From Acanthaster planci (lineage: Eukaryota; Echinodermata; Asteroidea; Valvatida; Acanthasteridae), in NCBI RefSeq assembly GCF_001949145.1, contig NW_019091375.1:1159649-1212576 (forward strand): 52,928 bases of DNA, read 5' to 3'. The notes under the pieces were generated by a model. It was not told where the DNA came from. It saw only the letters and a program-made list of their open reading frames with translations, and searched no databases. Shown in pieces: positions 1 to 11,335 of the stretch (positions within the stretch are counted from its first letter, which is position 1; each line of letters begins with the position of its first letter). The position numbers and the translations under genes are program-made.

Positions 1-337
1 GAATACATGAGAAGAGTTTTGACTGAGCAGAAGTGCCTTGCGTTCCATTCGTAAGTTCGTTTAATAGGCTACTATACAACACCAAGGTGACCCTTTAGGC
101 TGACCCAGGAAGATGATCTAGGCCGAAGGTAAATTTTGACCTGACCACTGCAGGTAATTTTAAGAGAGAAGCTATTTGAACCTTCACCAATTCTGTGAAA
201 TAAGACTAGGTTTATCAGCTGTTTGTAATTTACCGTAGCCACTCAGCTTATCATGATCCACTAACTAGTTCGTGAAAAAGAAATTTGTTAGCTGTTCGAA
301 AACTATTAAAGCTTTTCTTTTCTTCTCATCTATTCAG
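1..337. other. Presumed intron 5' of gene A
   Basis: No coding signal is seen. The stretch ends in a pyrimidine-rich tract and CAG acceptor immediately before the Ig exon at 338, so it is most simply the 3' part of an intron. The signal peptide and any further Ig exons of gene A would lie left of the window. Confidence 0.6.
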
Positions 338-700
338 GTGACCAATTTCCACTGGACGATGGTGAGGCGATAAGAGGTAACACGAGCACCTTTGGACTCA
401 ATAGAAAATTGACACTTACCTGCCCAGCCACATTGAACATTTCCTTGACCACTAGAGCCATTGTCTTGTGGTCATACGGGAAACCTCATGAAAAGACAAC
501 TACTGTTGTTGGTAAGCTGACTCTACCAGATGGAACCAGGAACATGTCTGATCTTGGAGACAAGGGATGCTTCGGCATAACTTATGAAGGTTCCCTTGTC
601 CTTAACAAGTGCTCTCAAGACAGTGACGTCAGATACTGGTGTCATGTCTTTCCCGATGGTGACGTGGTCGTCAGATCATACCAAGATTTGGTATCCAAAG
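338..700 (+). CDS. Gene A exon: membrane-proximal Ig domain
   Basis: A phase 1-1 exon of 363 nt with acceptor TATTCAG and donor AAAG/GTAATT. Ig hallmarks are LTLTCPA (first Cys), VLWSYGKP (core Trp) and VRYWCHVF (second Cys). It is closely similar to the fourth Ig exon of gene B (17810-18172), with shared LPDGT, SDL, DKGC and EGSL blocks. The extra Cys residues (DKGC, NKCSQ) suggest a second disulfide. Confidence 0.88.
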
Positions 701-3700
701 GTAATTTACTGGCAAAGCTCCAGTTCACTTATCTGACAGGCACTGTGTCTACATACAGCTGTGTTTTAGGAATAAACAAATTGCTTCGATTTGGCAGACT
801 TTGGGTCTTACCAACTGTATCAATGATTAGATAGACACTGATCAAATCAGAAGTTAATCAAGTTTACAAATAACGTGCCTCCACCAAGGTACGCTGCACA
901 TTTATCGTAAAGAAACATTTGACGTCTCTTTGATTAAAAGAGTGCCCAAAACTATTGTTCCGCTTTTAAAATTGTCAGAGGCGGACGTTTTTTAAAAATA
1001 ATAACTCTAAGGTGCAACCGCATCCGTGTCGAGTATGAGGTTGTGGGTTGTCGATGGTTTTACAGAGATTCATATTTTGGTTTTGCAGCTGTTGACAAAT
1101 CAGAGCCTTTCAGCGTTGTTCTCATGGTAACTCTGTGCAGTTTCATTGCCATGATCATCTTGGCATGTGTTTGCATTGTGAAATGGAGGAGGTTTAAACC
1201 ACTGCCACATTCCGGCCAACGGATTGAAGAATACATGAGTGTTCCAAAGATGGGTGAGTACTGCCTGCTTTTCCATTGTTTCAAACCATTATACCTCTCA
1301 TGTAAGAGGAGACTGGAATATACTTGGGGAGGTTTTACAAACTTGAAAGTTGCATTACAGTTAAACAATTGGAATTATGGATTGTGTTACATATAATTGT
1401 AAAACAATAGCCATGACATTACATTACATGAGATGTATTTTACTGAAAGAACAGTTTTAGTAGGCTAAGATAAGTGCAGTCTGCTTTCACCCTCTCGTGG
1501 GTTTATTTAGAAAACGTACCTGAGGAACAAATTTACATGTAATGTGGCCAACACATCGTTGCACATTTGGTCAAACGAAACCGCATTAAAGATTACTTAT
1601 CCAAAATTCTGATTTCGTAATATTTTTACTCCAAATTGAAACTGGAACCCCATTTCGGTTAATGTAAAATAACGTGGTTTACCAATCATTCTTGAAAGAC
1701 ATTATTATAATTCGTGTTTATATTTCTCTTCTGCAGAGGATGATTATCACTTGGACTTAACAACGTTGATCTCAGAAGTCAAAACGTATGTGAAAAAGGA
1801 ATTGAGTATACTTCCTATTACGCCCTGGGCATGGGATGAAGTAGATAAGGCAGACATGGATGGCCTATATACCCCTCCAGACCTATTTGTCAATGTTCAC
1901 TCGCAGGGTGGTGGGGTAAGGTACAAATTAAAATCAGAATCTGAACTATTTACTGATTGCATCTCCCACTTTGCGAGCGATCATGTTCTCATCCAAGGCT
2001 TATCAGGTAGTGGTAAGACAACTTTCGTGCACAAAGTAGCAACTGACTGGGCCTTGGGGAGAGAACAGACGCTGCTTGGAAAAAAGAAAGTTGTCTTTGT
2101 TTTACCCGTAAAGATCCTCACAACAGCTGGAAAAGTGGGCGAGGCTGTTGTTCAGTACATCCTTTTGAAGGATGCAGAAATATCGGCTGACTCAATCAAT
2201 AAATATTGTAAAAGGAATCCTAGTGACGTGGCCATCGTTGTGGACGGATGCAAGGGTGAAAATGACATAAAAAATGTCTTGAAAATCATAAAAGCTAATG
2301 ATCTTCTTAAATGTCAGCTAGTGATGACCATAAAAGATGCGAAGCCCCCAGGTAAATTGTGTCAAGAGGAGAAATTGAGGTGTATTACGATCACGGGTTT
2401 CTCCAAAGCAAATGCTGAAGTTTATGTTCAAAGACTCCTACAAAAAACTCCAGCACTTATCCGCACTTCTCAAATGATCGGAACAGCTTCTTTTAAAGGC
2501 AGCCACGAGAATGTGGCGAAAGATGAAACAAATTTAGATGATAGGGCTCACAAGTACAGTACCAATGGCAGTGCCTCCTACGCTGGGGCTAAACAAACAG
2601 TACAAAGTTCCCAGGCAACTGAGTCATCTCCACTGCCGACCGCTGAAACAGAACTACTGTCGCAGAACTCTTGCGATCTGCAAGAAAGCGAAGTCATCGG
2701 CGAAGAAAAAAATACCAGCAAAAGCAGTGACTCGCCACAAATTAAAAATTTAGAAGTGGCACAGACTGGAGACGCTGGTGACTCATCTAGCAGTGACTCT
2801 GAGGCAACACACCAGGGTCATTACTCTGAGGGTGCATCTGCCGGGACAGATCAGAACAGACTTCTTGATTATTTACAAGCTGGCTTTCTTACTGCTGAGG
2901 TGAAATGTCTGCCAGTTTATCTGTCAGTTCTTTGTCGGTATTTCTTTTTGACAAACGGTAGGGCTTTCAAGGAATTTCATCCTATGGGTAGCTTGTTCTT
3001 TAGGTTGATGAGGCACATTTTGAATACGAGTAGCTCTGGCGTGTTGAAAAGAGGTTTAGGTTTTAGGTGGATTAAAGGCAAAACAAGGGTTGGATACCAG
3101 ACGAAATTCACAGATGATCAGTTACTCTTGATTCAAGGACTTGGAAAAGTGGCATTCGAACAAATAGAAAAATGTGAAAAACCAATCACATTTAATTCAG
3201 GAGATTTTGAGCAGTCAATTATCAACTTGGCTAAACAAACAGGAAAGCTCAGCTCCGATGATCAGGAGCTTCGTGACTTGGCACAGACTTATCTGAACGG
3301 AGCCATTAAAATGGGAATTCTGTGCCGCACCGAACAGGCGCTTGCAAAGTCTGACAACGACAGAGGAGCACACAAGGACGATTCTTCAGAGTCCCTAAAT
3401 TGCAGTGTGTCTTTCGTTTTAGAGATATTTGAAGATTTGTGCGCCGGAATCTACGTCAATTTGATCCGTGAACAAAAACAATTGCTTGTTGGAAAAATAG
3501 TCGATCTTTCTGTCCATGATCCTAAAAAAGAGAGCGCAATTATCTTTGCCAGTAAGAATCAACACGGGATTAAAGTAACATTCGCCGAGCTTGAAATTCA
3601 ACTCAAACGTCCCATGAGAAGTCCGGGGGCGTTGGCAACTGCCTTACGGTTTCAGAAAATAGTTAACTTTGCTCTCCAACTGATTTTCGAAGGTAAGCAG

Positions 3701-4675
3701 AAAAATGATCCAGACGAAATGTTGCATTTTCTTGGACTGAAAGGAAAAGTCTGCCTCATTGGTATCTCCAGTCACAAGATTCGATGTCTGTCGTATTTTC
3801 TCAGACATGCTAAAAAGTCTTTCCTAAAGTCAATAGAGTTATTTCGCATCGAGAGGGATGCATGGCCCAAACTCGAAGAGTATTTTGACCGTGTTGAGCC
3901 TGGAGTCTCAGAGAGCATTAGGAAGACCACCTATAAGACCCAACTGGACCCTGAAACATCAAAACAGGTACGTGAAAAAGTGCAGTCAAGCAGCAAAGAC
4001 CTGCCTATGTTTCCTTCTGACCAGTCGGATACAAGTGTCCTAGATACCGTCCAATTGTTTGATCTACAAGAGCTCGTTGAGTCTCAGTTTGGTGAATGTC
4101 ATTCATCCAGTGCAGGAAGAATTTTAGTTCAGTCTCTGCTTCGTCATGAGAAGCTTGAAAGTATCGTACTTAATGGAACGATCCTCAGTTCAGAGAACCT
4201 GTTTGCTTTGGTCGGCGGAGTTAACAAACTCAAGCATTTGCGGCAGCTAGATCTCCGCTTTAACAAGGAGTTCGATGACGACGCTTTCAGACAGGTAGCG
4301 AAAGCATTGAACGGTTGCAGATCTTTGATCGACCTTAGGTTATCTCTGTACAAAGTCACTGTGAATGGATTTCAAGAAGTTGGGAAGGAAATGCAAGCGT
4401 GGAGAAGACTGGAAAAGCTGTACCTCCTGCATGGCACCCCGTTGAACTGCTTTGTGGAGTTCCTGTCAAACAGTTTGCGATACTTTGAGGGGACCAAATG
4501 CATCCATATTTCATGCAGAGACACAGGAGAAAAACTACCGTGTGCCACAGCAGATACATTTATGAGGACTGTTGATGATCCACACACCTTGCCTCATCTT
4601 AGAGAGCTTGTCATTTGTAACATTGGGGAATTAAAGCAATGGGCGATTCACCGAGGGCTCCAAGGACCACAGTGA
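338..4675 (+). CDS. Gene A: Ig-TM-NACHT-LRR-like receptor, 5' partial
   Basis: Exons 338-700 (Ig), 1089-1253 (TM) and 1737-4675 (NACHT and LRR-like) join by GT-AG introns with matching phase 1, giving an open frame of about 1155 codons. The Ig part would be extracellular and the NTPase cytosolic, because a basic KWRR follows the hydrophobic segment. NACHT proteins are STAND NTPases that normally oligomerise after ligand sensing; a surface Ig domain in place of a purely cytosolic sensor is unusual. Gene B at 14426-22376 has the same exon order, phases and conserved blocks, which strongly supports the model. The start is outside the window: the ATG at 409 lies inside the Ig fold and is not a real start. 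The stop is at 4673-4675, but a +1-frame tail continues (separate entry). Confidence 0.88.
1089..1253 (+). CDS. Gene A exon: transmembrane segment
   Basis: 165 nt, phase 1-1, acceptor TTTTGCAG and donor ATGG/GTGAGT. It encodes a short stalk, a hydrophobic stretch of about 24 residues (VVLMVTLCSFIAMIILACVC) and the basic stop-transfer KWRRFK. It joins in frame to the NACHT exon. Confidence 0.85.
1737..4675 (+). CDS. Gene A exon: NACHT NTPase plus LRR-like C-terminus
   Basis: One exon of 979 codons after the splice (acceptor TCTTCTGCAG). Order: an N-terminal linker of the type seen before NACHT domains; Walker A GLSGSGKTT at about 1997-2023; Walker B-like VAIVVDGCKG at about 2228; sensor-type QLVMTIKDAK; an ITGFSKANAEVYV block equivalent to the GFS motif of NLRs; a Ser/acid-rich low-complexity insert at about 2460-2850; a helical NACHT-associated region (CLPVYLSVLCRYF); a conserved block (REKVQSSSKDLPMFPS ... 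QFGECHSS) at about 3970-4110; then LRR-like turns (LRQLDLRFNKEFDDDAF, LIDLRLSLYKV). The usual DGLDE acidic pair after Walker B is replaced by DGCKG, so NTPase activity is uncertain. Family membership is clear; ligand and effector are unknown. Confidence 0.9.
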
Positions 4676-4823
4676 TAACTCCACGGCTTCAACGACAACA
4701 GGCCTGACGCCTCAAAGTTCCCGAGTCAACGTGGATGATGATGAATCCATCGACACTGCGGCTAAGGCACTGGAGTACTTTCCGAAAGATTCCTGTGGAA
4801 CTGCTGCAGAGTCAAAGGTATAG
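4635..4823 (+). other. Gene A +1-frame open tail across the NACHT stop
   Basis: The frame +1 to the NACHT reading frame is open for 62 codons from just after TAA 4632-4634 to TAG 4821-4823, overlapping the last 38 nt before the NACHT stop. It encodes a Ser/Thr-rich then acidic peptide (NSTASTTTGLTPQSS, NVDDDESIDTAAKAL). AAG/GTATAG at 4815-4823 could be a splice donor, so the frame could continue in another exon. Gene B has a tail in the same +1 relationship. Possible explanations are a frameshift, an alternative exon, an assembly indel or chance. Confidence 0.4.
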
Positions 4824-5415
4824 TCCAGAATTAACTCTCTAACATTCTATAATCATTTGCATTTTCGTCAGCTTTGAAGTGACAAACGAAAGCATTACAT
4901 TTCTTCCGTCTAAGTGACGACGTCATCGAGTTATTTTTTTAGGAAGGTAATATTATATTTAGGAGGACACTGCATTGAATTCAACTAATATGCACATGTA
5001 AAATATATTTCATGGCATTTAAACTGCTACCGTTTTCACAAAGAGGAGAAATATCAAACAAAAATGTTTGCATTACGTAGCAATGACTTCCTGGAAATAA
5101 AACAAAACTAAAGGTGGCTTATTGATTAATAGGGCTGCTGATGATAAAGACTTTCCGAATTTTGATAACCAGAATTGATTTCAGCAGTGACAGACCCGAT
5201 CATTTCCAGTAAACGGGGTTCATCACAAAACTCAGTAAAAGATGTCAAGAGTAAATAATAGCTAATAGATGATAATGAGAGGTTGCGCCAATTCAGTCTA
5301 CATTGACGTTCTAGGCGCTTTACCAAAGATCATAAAAAAAACTTGTTACAAAAATTAAATCAACAATTAGCAATTTACGAACGAGCTCAACCAAAAGAAC
5401 CATTACAGCGACATT

Positions 5416-5444
5416 ACACCTACAAGTTTGCAACTTGTAGGTGT
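5416..5444. repeat. Perfect 13-bp hairpin
   Basis: The arms ACACCTACAAGTT (5416-5428) and AACTTGTAGGTGT (5432-5444) are exact reverse complements separated by TGC. No T-run follows directly. Function unknown. Confidence 0.75.
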
Positions 5445-5806
5445 TAATACAGAAATCTCACCTGCAGATGGGAATCGAAGGCCAACTGCCCCATACGCTT
5501 ACAAAAACAATTAAATGATAAATGGAATTAAAAGCTAAAAATTGCAGACTTCTGTACACCATGAAACTCATTGTTTTTTCTGTATGTATCGATATTATTC
5601 TTCAAGATATACACATGGTTAATAAGTATTATTTGGAATGTTCGAACCAGGCGGTTGAGGCACAGGGAAAGGTCACAACCTTGTCATTAAGGAAAATTCT
5701 GGTTATTTCTGATACGGATAGGTCATGCTTGATTATTAAAGTCTGGTAATGAAACCAAGGATTCCTCAAAAGTGCCTTAATTAGTCAGTGTAGATAAAGT
5801 TTCAGT

Positions 5807-5962
5807 GGTGGGAGGAAAACCCCAGGAAAAAATTTTGGGTAAACTCCACAAAATTGGGTAGGGACTGAAAACCCCAATCCACCTGTGGACCAAGCCGGGA
5901 ACCGAACCGGGGCCGTAGAGGTGAAAGGCGTGTAAAGACGTACTACGCAAACCTAACTCCCC
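5807..5962. repeat. SINE-like interspersed repeat, copy 1
   Basis: A G/A-rich start (GGGAGGAAAACCCCAGG), an AACCCCAATCCAC block, a GGGAACCGAACCGGGGCC segment resembling a reverse-oriented tRNA B box, and an end near ACCTAACTCCCC. The same block order recurs at 51881-52034, so this is a dispersed element rather than a gene. The tRNA origin is an inference from the B-box-like segment. Confidence 0.6.
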
Positions 5963-6454
5963 GACCCGTCATCCACAAATTCCGAGTAGAAAAGCGTGTG
6001 TAAGTGGAGTTATTCATGCTTTAGTATCATGGATCTGATTTACGCTGTATTTTCATTTGACAGACTAAATTCCCTTGAAAAAGGTAATTTGCGTTGTCAT
6101 TATTTAGTATTCGTCATCTGGCCTTCATTTGCTCTGAACAATTCCTCCTGGTTTCTACGATAATATTCTAGAAGGAAAGAAATTATATTTTTTTAATTTC
6201 TACAATGCTAACCGGTGATTTTTTTAATAATTATTTTGTTTTTATATTTTGATAGTGCAGATATTGAAATTTGACGTCTATAGTTTGGTAATCAGATAAT
6301 ATAGAGTTTTCCAAAAAATCTTGACTAAAGGGCAGTTTTATCAAGTAATTGTCTTTTTTTATATCTATACTTTTTTCTAACGATTTAATCATCTTCAAAG
6401 ATCATTGGCGGTCCCTTGCACGGTACGATGTACGATAAGGAAAATATGATCAGG

Positions 6455-6800
6455 ATTAAACCAAAGAGAAATAAAATGCGAGTTTTTTAATAGCACGATT
6501 CATACTAACCACCGCCTGTTATATTTGATCAGAGAATAGAAATGTTTGACTGTACAAAAATTAAAGCCAAGTTTATCTGATATGAATATTAGAAAGAGGA
6601 TACTATTAATATAAATGTGTAGATGTGCGTGTAGTCTCAAGCGCAACATGTGACATTTCTCGGATTTTTACTACCCACAATTTTCCTGTTGTCACCACCA
6701 TACTATTACTATTTTAATGGGGGGGAGCTGTTATTGACATTATTACTTTACAATATCACATCACAAACCATATTCAATTTTTATATTCAATATCATAAAC
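6455..6800. repeat. RTK 3'-flank repeat, diverged copy
   Basis: Shares ordered blocks with 25050-25400 and in part with 7870-8110: AGGATTAAACCA, a GACTGTACAAAAATTAAA block, CTGATATGAATATT, AAAGAGGA and a TTACTTTACAATATCA block. It is more diverged than the other two copies. Confidence 0.5.
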
Positions 6801-7869
6801 ATGCAATTAATGGCTAGATTTTGTGTGGTATCCATAAGACTCAACACAGATAAATCAGCTGTTACACTCAGTGAGAATAAAGGATGTTTATCATACATGA
6901 AACGATATCACAAGGAGGAAAACGGTGGACAGGTTGCAGATGCATGAACGCTGTATTCCTGCCATGTACAAATATCCTGACTTGATACAGGCGATAATTA
7001 AAGAGAATAGTCCGCCTTTGTGAACAAACATTTATTTTTCGTTGTGAGGAATTCTACCAATTCCCTTGCTAAAACATTTTCACATCTAGTATATAACGAG
7101 TGTGGACACCTCCATTCGGCCCACGGAGTAGCATAATTGTTCCACATATATATCACTGTTGCACCGTTTTAGTATCTGTGATGTTTACCTAAATTAGCTA
7201 CCTACGTTTGCAGTTGTATACCTACTGAAACAGCATTTGCACAACTTCGATCATTAGTGTGAATAATGTAGTAAAAACATGCGATCATTCACTAAAGGGT
7301 ATTAATGTGATTTCAAGAGTTAGATAGAATTTCAGGCTATTCATGTTGAAGGGACGGCAATAGGTGGAAAAGCTTTCGGATATATTCCTTCGCATGGTGC
7401 TAGAGCAAGCCTTTCCACCTGTTTCAAGAGTTATTCAGAATGTTACAATTATAATGGATTTGAAAAACATACCGTCTTAAATGAAATTTTACATACATTT
7501 CATCTGGATCCAAGCACTTTTACTTCCTTTACTTGTAAGACAAAATACTGTTCAGTATTGCTGGGGAAAGCTTACTCATGGAATGCCAATTTGAGACTTC
7601 AAGTGCATTTAAATTACAGATGATCGAAATTCATTGAAAGGAAGAGTTATAGTTTATGTTCCCTAGATAATGTCGTTTTTCGTAATTTTTGTGTCTTTAT
7701 ATATCTGTAACATTACAGATTTCAGTGCATGTGAATTATTTTTAAATTTAAGACATCTATTAACGTGAAACTATATCAAGATGGATCCAGCAGGTCACTG
7801 AGGCATATCAGTTGGGCACAGGTTGGGCGGGGTGAGGTGGTCGAGGGTATGGGAGACCCATAGGCAAAA

Positions 7870-9370
7870 CTAATTACGTCCTCTTATATATAAGTAGATA
7901 ATGAAATTTTTGTACATAAATTAAATCACAGTTAGTTAGCTGATTTGAATATTTAAAAAGAGGAAACTCTGAATGTAAATGTGCAAAATTCCTCTGTTTG
8001 GTTTTTATTTTGCCTTTTTTATGTCATGAGCATCACATCATGCTTTTGCAGTTAAAAATCATGGAGCACGCTCCAGTTTTTACTTTAGAGTATCATGTCT
8101 TAAGTCATACTCTCATCATAAATGGCTTTTACCAGGAGTATGTTTTTATTCTGCATAATAGTATGGGAAGATTTCAACTTTTTAAAGCCTATTTTTCACT
8201 TTTGTCGATAATTTCAAAACTTACATTTTTGTTGTATTATGTCTGTCTATTCATGTCATAAAAATGCAGTTAAAGACTACAGTTTTTGCTTTCTGCCTGA
8301 AGGTTTGCTCTTATCCTTTGACTAAAGCTTTAAAATGCGATTTGAGATCTAAACCTCAGCGTATCACCAGCGAAGGATCAGGAGCGTATCAAAAACAAAG
8401 CACAGCAATACGGAAGAAACAGCCTTATATAATATCATTACAAATGTAAAAACATAGAGTTTGTTTCAATAGACCCCTGTATTAATACTTTGTTGTTGTT
8501 AACCTTAGACCCCACTGGCTATACAGGGAAGTGCATACATGTAGGCCGACGTACACAAAGCTCGCACTGTAGTCGGTTCTATTCATACGGCAGGTAAATA
8601 ACTTTCGGGATAAGGTCATATTTTTGTGTGATTCTTTGATTTTCAGTACGATTATTTGTCTTTAACAAGTTAATTTTGCTGTGAACATTTTACAGAGTTA
8701 AGCAAGATTTAACTATAGTATACTGAGGTTGGTATCGTGAAAGCCAACTATACGTTGTAACGAAAAGGAAGCACAAAATATCCACCGTTTTAGAATTATA
8801 CTTTTGGAGTGTTTTGTTTTTGCCAAGCAAGGTGAACGTTGTTTTCCTTCGTTTCATTTTTGACCCTTTTATTTCTGTGTAGACTATAATCTTATATACT
8901 CTTAGCAGGGAAATTTGAATGTCTTACTATATGCATCCTTTTCGTTACTTGAGATAAACGATGGCCAGGTGGTAATGATTGACGTCTTAACTAAATGGCC
9001 AACGAGTATCCCAATGGATTATTTTCAGTCTTGAACAAGCATGTTTCTGTGGTATGAGACGCAGTGGGGACTGTTACCGTGTTAATAGCATGAAACCACC
9101 TTCCTTCCACTGGGAACGCGTGGATAACAAATGTTTCTGATACTCAAGAGATTCAATAAAAGTTAAATTTGTTGAAATCTGCTGCCTCGCCTTCTGGAGT
9201 ATTAAATTACAAAAAGTAGCGATATGCTTTTCTGTGTACTATACGTCAACTATCCTAGAGCATAGAATGATAAGTGCATGAGATTACGTTTAATGCAAAT
9301 AATCCTTTGTGGAATATCCTTATTAACATGGACGATAAATATGGACGAGGAATTTGTTGATGTTGTTCTC
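7870..9370. repeat. 3' flank of gene C, duplicated at about 25100-26665
   Basis: Collinear with 25100-26665 in the same orientation. Shared blocks include AGCTGATTTGAATATTT, TTTGAGATCTAAACCTCAGC, TTAAGCAAGATTTAA, GACTATAATCTTATATA and AATCCTTTGTGGAATATCC. It runs without a break into the last exon of gene C, so the duplication carried the 3' end of an RTK gene and its downstream flank. Confidence 0.8.
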
Positions 9371-9442
9371 TCAGTTGTCATCAAACTGGGGTTGGATTTC
9401 ACTCAAGTTCTCGTAATGCAATCGGTCAAAGGACAAATAGGT
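9371..9442 (-). CDS. Gene C last exon (C-terminal tail)
   Basis: After acceptor TTCTCTTTCAG the frame encodes TYLSFDRLHYENLSEIQP and ends QFDDN-stop at 9371-9373. It aligns with the gene D tail ([14 protein letters not shown] ... ELDEN) and has the same 72-nt length. YENL fits the pYxN class bound by Grb2-type SH2 domains. The exon is shorter than most ORF cut-offs and is easily missed. Confidence 0.85.
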   Translation of the reverse strand, partial: TYLSFDRLHYENLSEIQPQFDDN

Positions 9443-9716
9443 CTGAAAGAGAAATAAAAAGAGAAAGCAAACAAATAAGGTCATTTTGTTGATACAAATT
9501 CTGCGTGCACAATCTCATTGCTATTTTTACTTTCAAGTCCACAATTTTGAAACTTGAAGGGTTTCAAGACTGCGAAAATCCAGCTGGTTACCCACAGTGA
9601 CTGTTAGTGCGGACACTCTAGAACAGTTGGAAAAATTGTCCTAACTCCGAAGTAAAGTGGTTCAGGAATGTCTCTAAGACTAATGGTGTAATGTCACAAC
9701 CGCATTCACAACTCAC

Positions 9717-10714
9717 ATGCTTGATTTTAGTGTCATTAATCTCACTGAGGGTGGAGACAAGGTCAGTAAAAGTTGGTCGGTTTTTCGGATCCTCTTCCCA
9801 GCATATGCGCATCAGGGAGTAGCTAGGAATTAAAGCACAGAAAGAAATTAGTGGCGGTCGATCTTTTGTTAACTTGAGATCGTCTTCAAGGTTTCAGGAA
9901 CAAGAAAACGAAGTTAATTATTGGCCTGTACAGGTCATCAATTTACCACTTAATACCAAAACACTACACTTGGGCTAGAAGCCATTAATTAAAACGCTTG
10001 TCATTAGTCAACTAGCAGAAGCTAATTAAGACTTGGTATGAATACATATTAACTTGTTCATAGAAGTCAGCAAGGCCAAATTGCTGTCTATAGTCTGAAA
10101 CGTAAATCCAAAATCTTACCTTCTTTCATCACAGTTCCTCGGTTTGGGCATACGATATCCCCTCTTCAGCTTCTCATGGAGCGACTCGCTTGGAATCTTT
10201 GGATATGGGGTACCCCCTAGATAAAGTTGAATTGAAAATCCGTAGCACAGAAGAGAAAATCTTTTGTGTCATTTTCCTTGCGATAATTCGATTGTTTTAA
10301 GAAGTGAGGGCTTTCCAACTATCATTTTTCTGTCTCATTTGATTAAATGCAGTTACAATTAAGCATTGTGAAAAACGGAAGGAAAGTAGAAAGTTAAGGT
10401 ACATTTCTTACCTAATGTGGCTATTTCCCAAAGAACAATTCCAAACGACCACCTGTTGATGAAAATGTGGTCAGCAGAATGATTAAGAGGAAAACAAGGA
10501 AAGCGTGGAAGGATAGGATCGATCTGCATGAAACTGAGAAAATCTTTGCGCGAAAAACTGGCAATATATTAACAATTTCCTTTTCGGTCGCCAGATTTTT
10601 GGAGAGTCACGCATAGGACAAGAAAAAAGTTCCATGAACTTACACGTCACTCTTGCTGGTGTACTCCTTGTATCTCAGTGACTCAATGGCCAACCAGCGG
10701 ACAGGAACACGTCT
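9717..10714 (-). CDS. Gene C kinase C-lobe exons (four)
   Basis: Exons 10714-10644 (RRVPVRWLAIESLRY), 10452-10412 (WSFGIVLWEIATL), 10216-10120 (GGTPYPKIPSES ... GYRMPKP) and 9822-9717 (YSLMRICWEEDPKNRPTF). They make up the P+1 loop through the end of the kinase C-lobe. Lengths of 71, 41, 97 and 106 nt are identical to gene D. Confidence 0.88.
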
Positions 10715-11122
10715 CTGAAATTGCACGATGTGCGATGCAATATGCCATTACAACTCTAATGCTAAAACCTGGTTTCCTTTCATTTTGTCCCCGTGTGCTA
10801 ACACACTTAGAGCCTGTTTTCTTATCTTTCCAGAATTTATGCTATAGCCTACCGTGCATCGTTTATATGGTGATGCCTGACTGGTTTTGTTCCATGCATC
10901 ACATCAATTTTTTTTAAACTTTAGCTTAAAGCATTTAGATGTAATTCATCAGCCCCAATGGCATTACTTTGTAAAGAAGTTTTATTTAGCATTTATTTTA
11001 TATACAAAAATAAGAAAGTTAACCTCTTTTTCAGTTTAGCATTGCTGACTTGTACATTAGGTTAAAAATTGAGTAAAAACATGGTTGAGAGATTAGAGAT
11101 GTAACTGTATCATATAAGTTAC

Positions 11123-11236
11123 CGCCGATGTCTGGACATAGATGTCCTCTCCTCTGGACAATCCAAAATCAGAAACCTTGGCAATCAGCCCTTCATCTAG
11201 AAGGGTGTTTCTGGCAGCTAAGTCTCGGTGGATCAC
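11123..11236 (-). CDS. Gene C catalytic and activation-loop exon
   Basis: 114 nt, phase 0. [13 protein letters not shown] contains the catalytic Asp and Asn of RTKs; [19 protein letters not shown] contains the metal-binding DFG and a single activation-loop Tyr. These residues are intact although the beta-3 lysine is lost upstream. Donor is GCG/GTAACT. Confidence 0.9.
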
Positions 11237-11335
11237 CTGTGGAATTTGAAGCAGAGAAAGGTCACCAATCATTAAGTGTTCAGAACTGATAAGAAAAATG
11301 CTTGGGGGAAATCTGATGTATAATAACAGGCATAC

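Larger units (their letters stand above)
4824..9370. other. Intergenic region between gene A and gene C
   Basis: AT-rich with no supported exon. It contains a perfect hairpin (5416-5444), a SINE-like repeat (5807-5962) and two copies of an RTK-flank repeat (6455-6800 and from 7870). The short ORFs at 5522-5749, 7998-8261 and 8264-8449 lack splice context or recognisable domains and are not called. Confidence 0.6.

Noticed and set aside
409-834. ATG at 409 as the start of a 141-residue protein
   Set aside because: The ATG lies inside the Ig fold, and the frame runs into an intron after the donor at 701.
7360-7423. Imperfect inverted repeat AGGTGGAAAAGCT / AGCCTTTCCACCT
   Set aside because: Short, imperfect and without flanking duplications; cannot be told from chance in AT-rich DNA.
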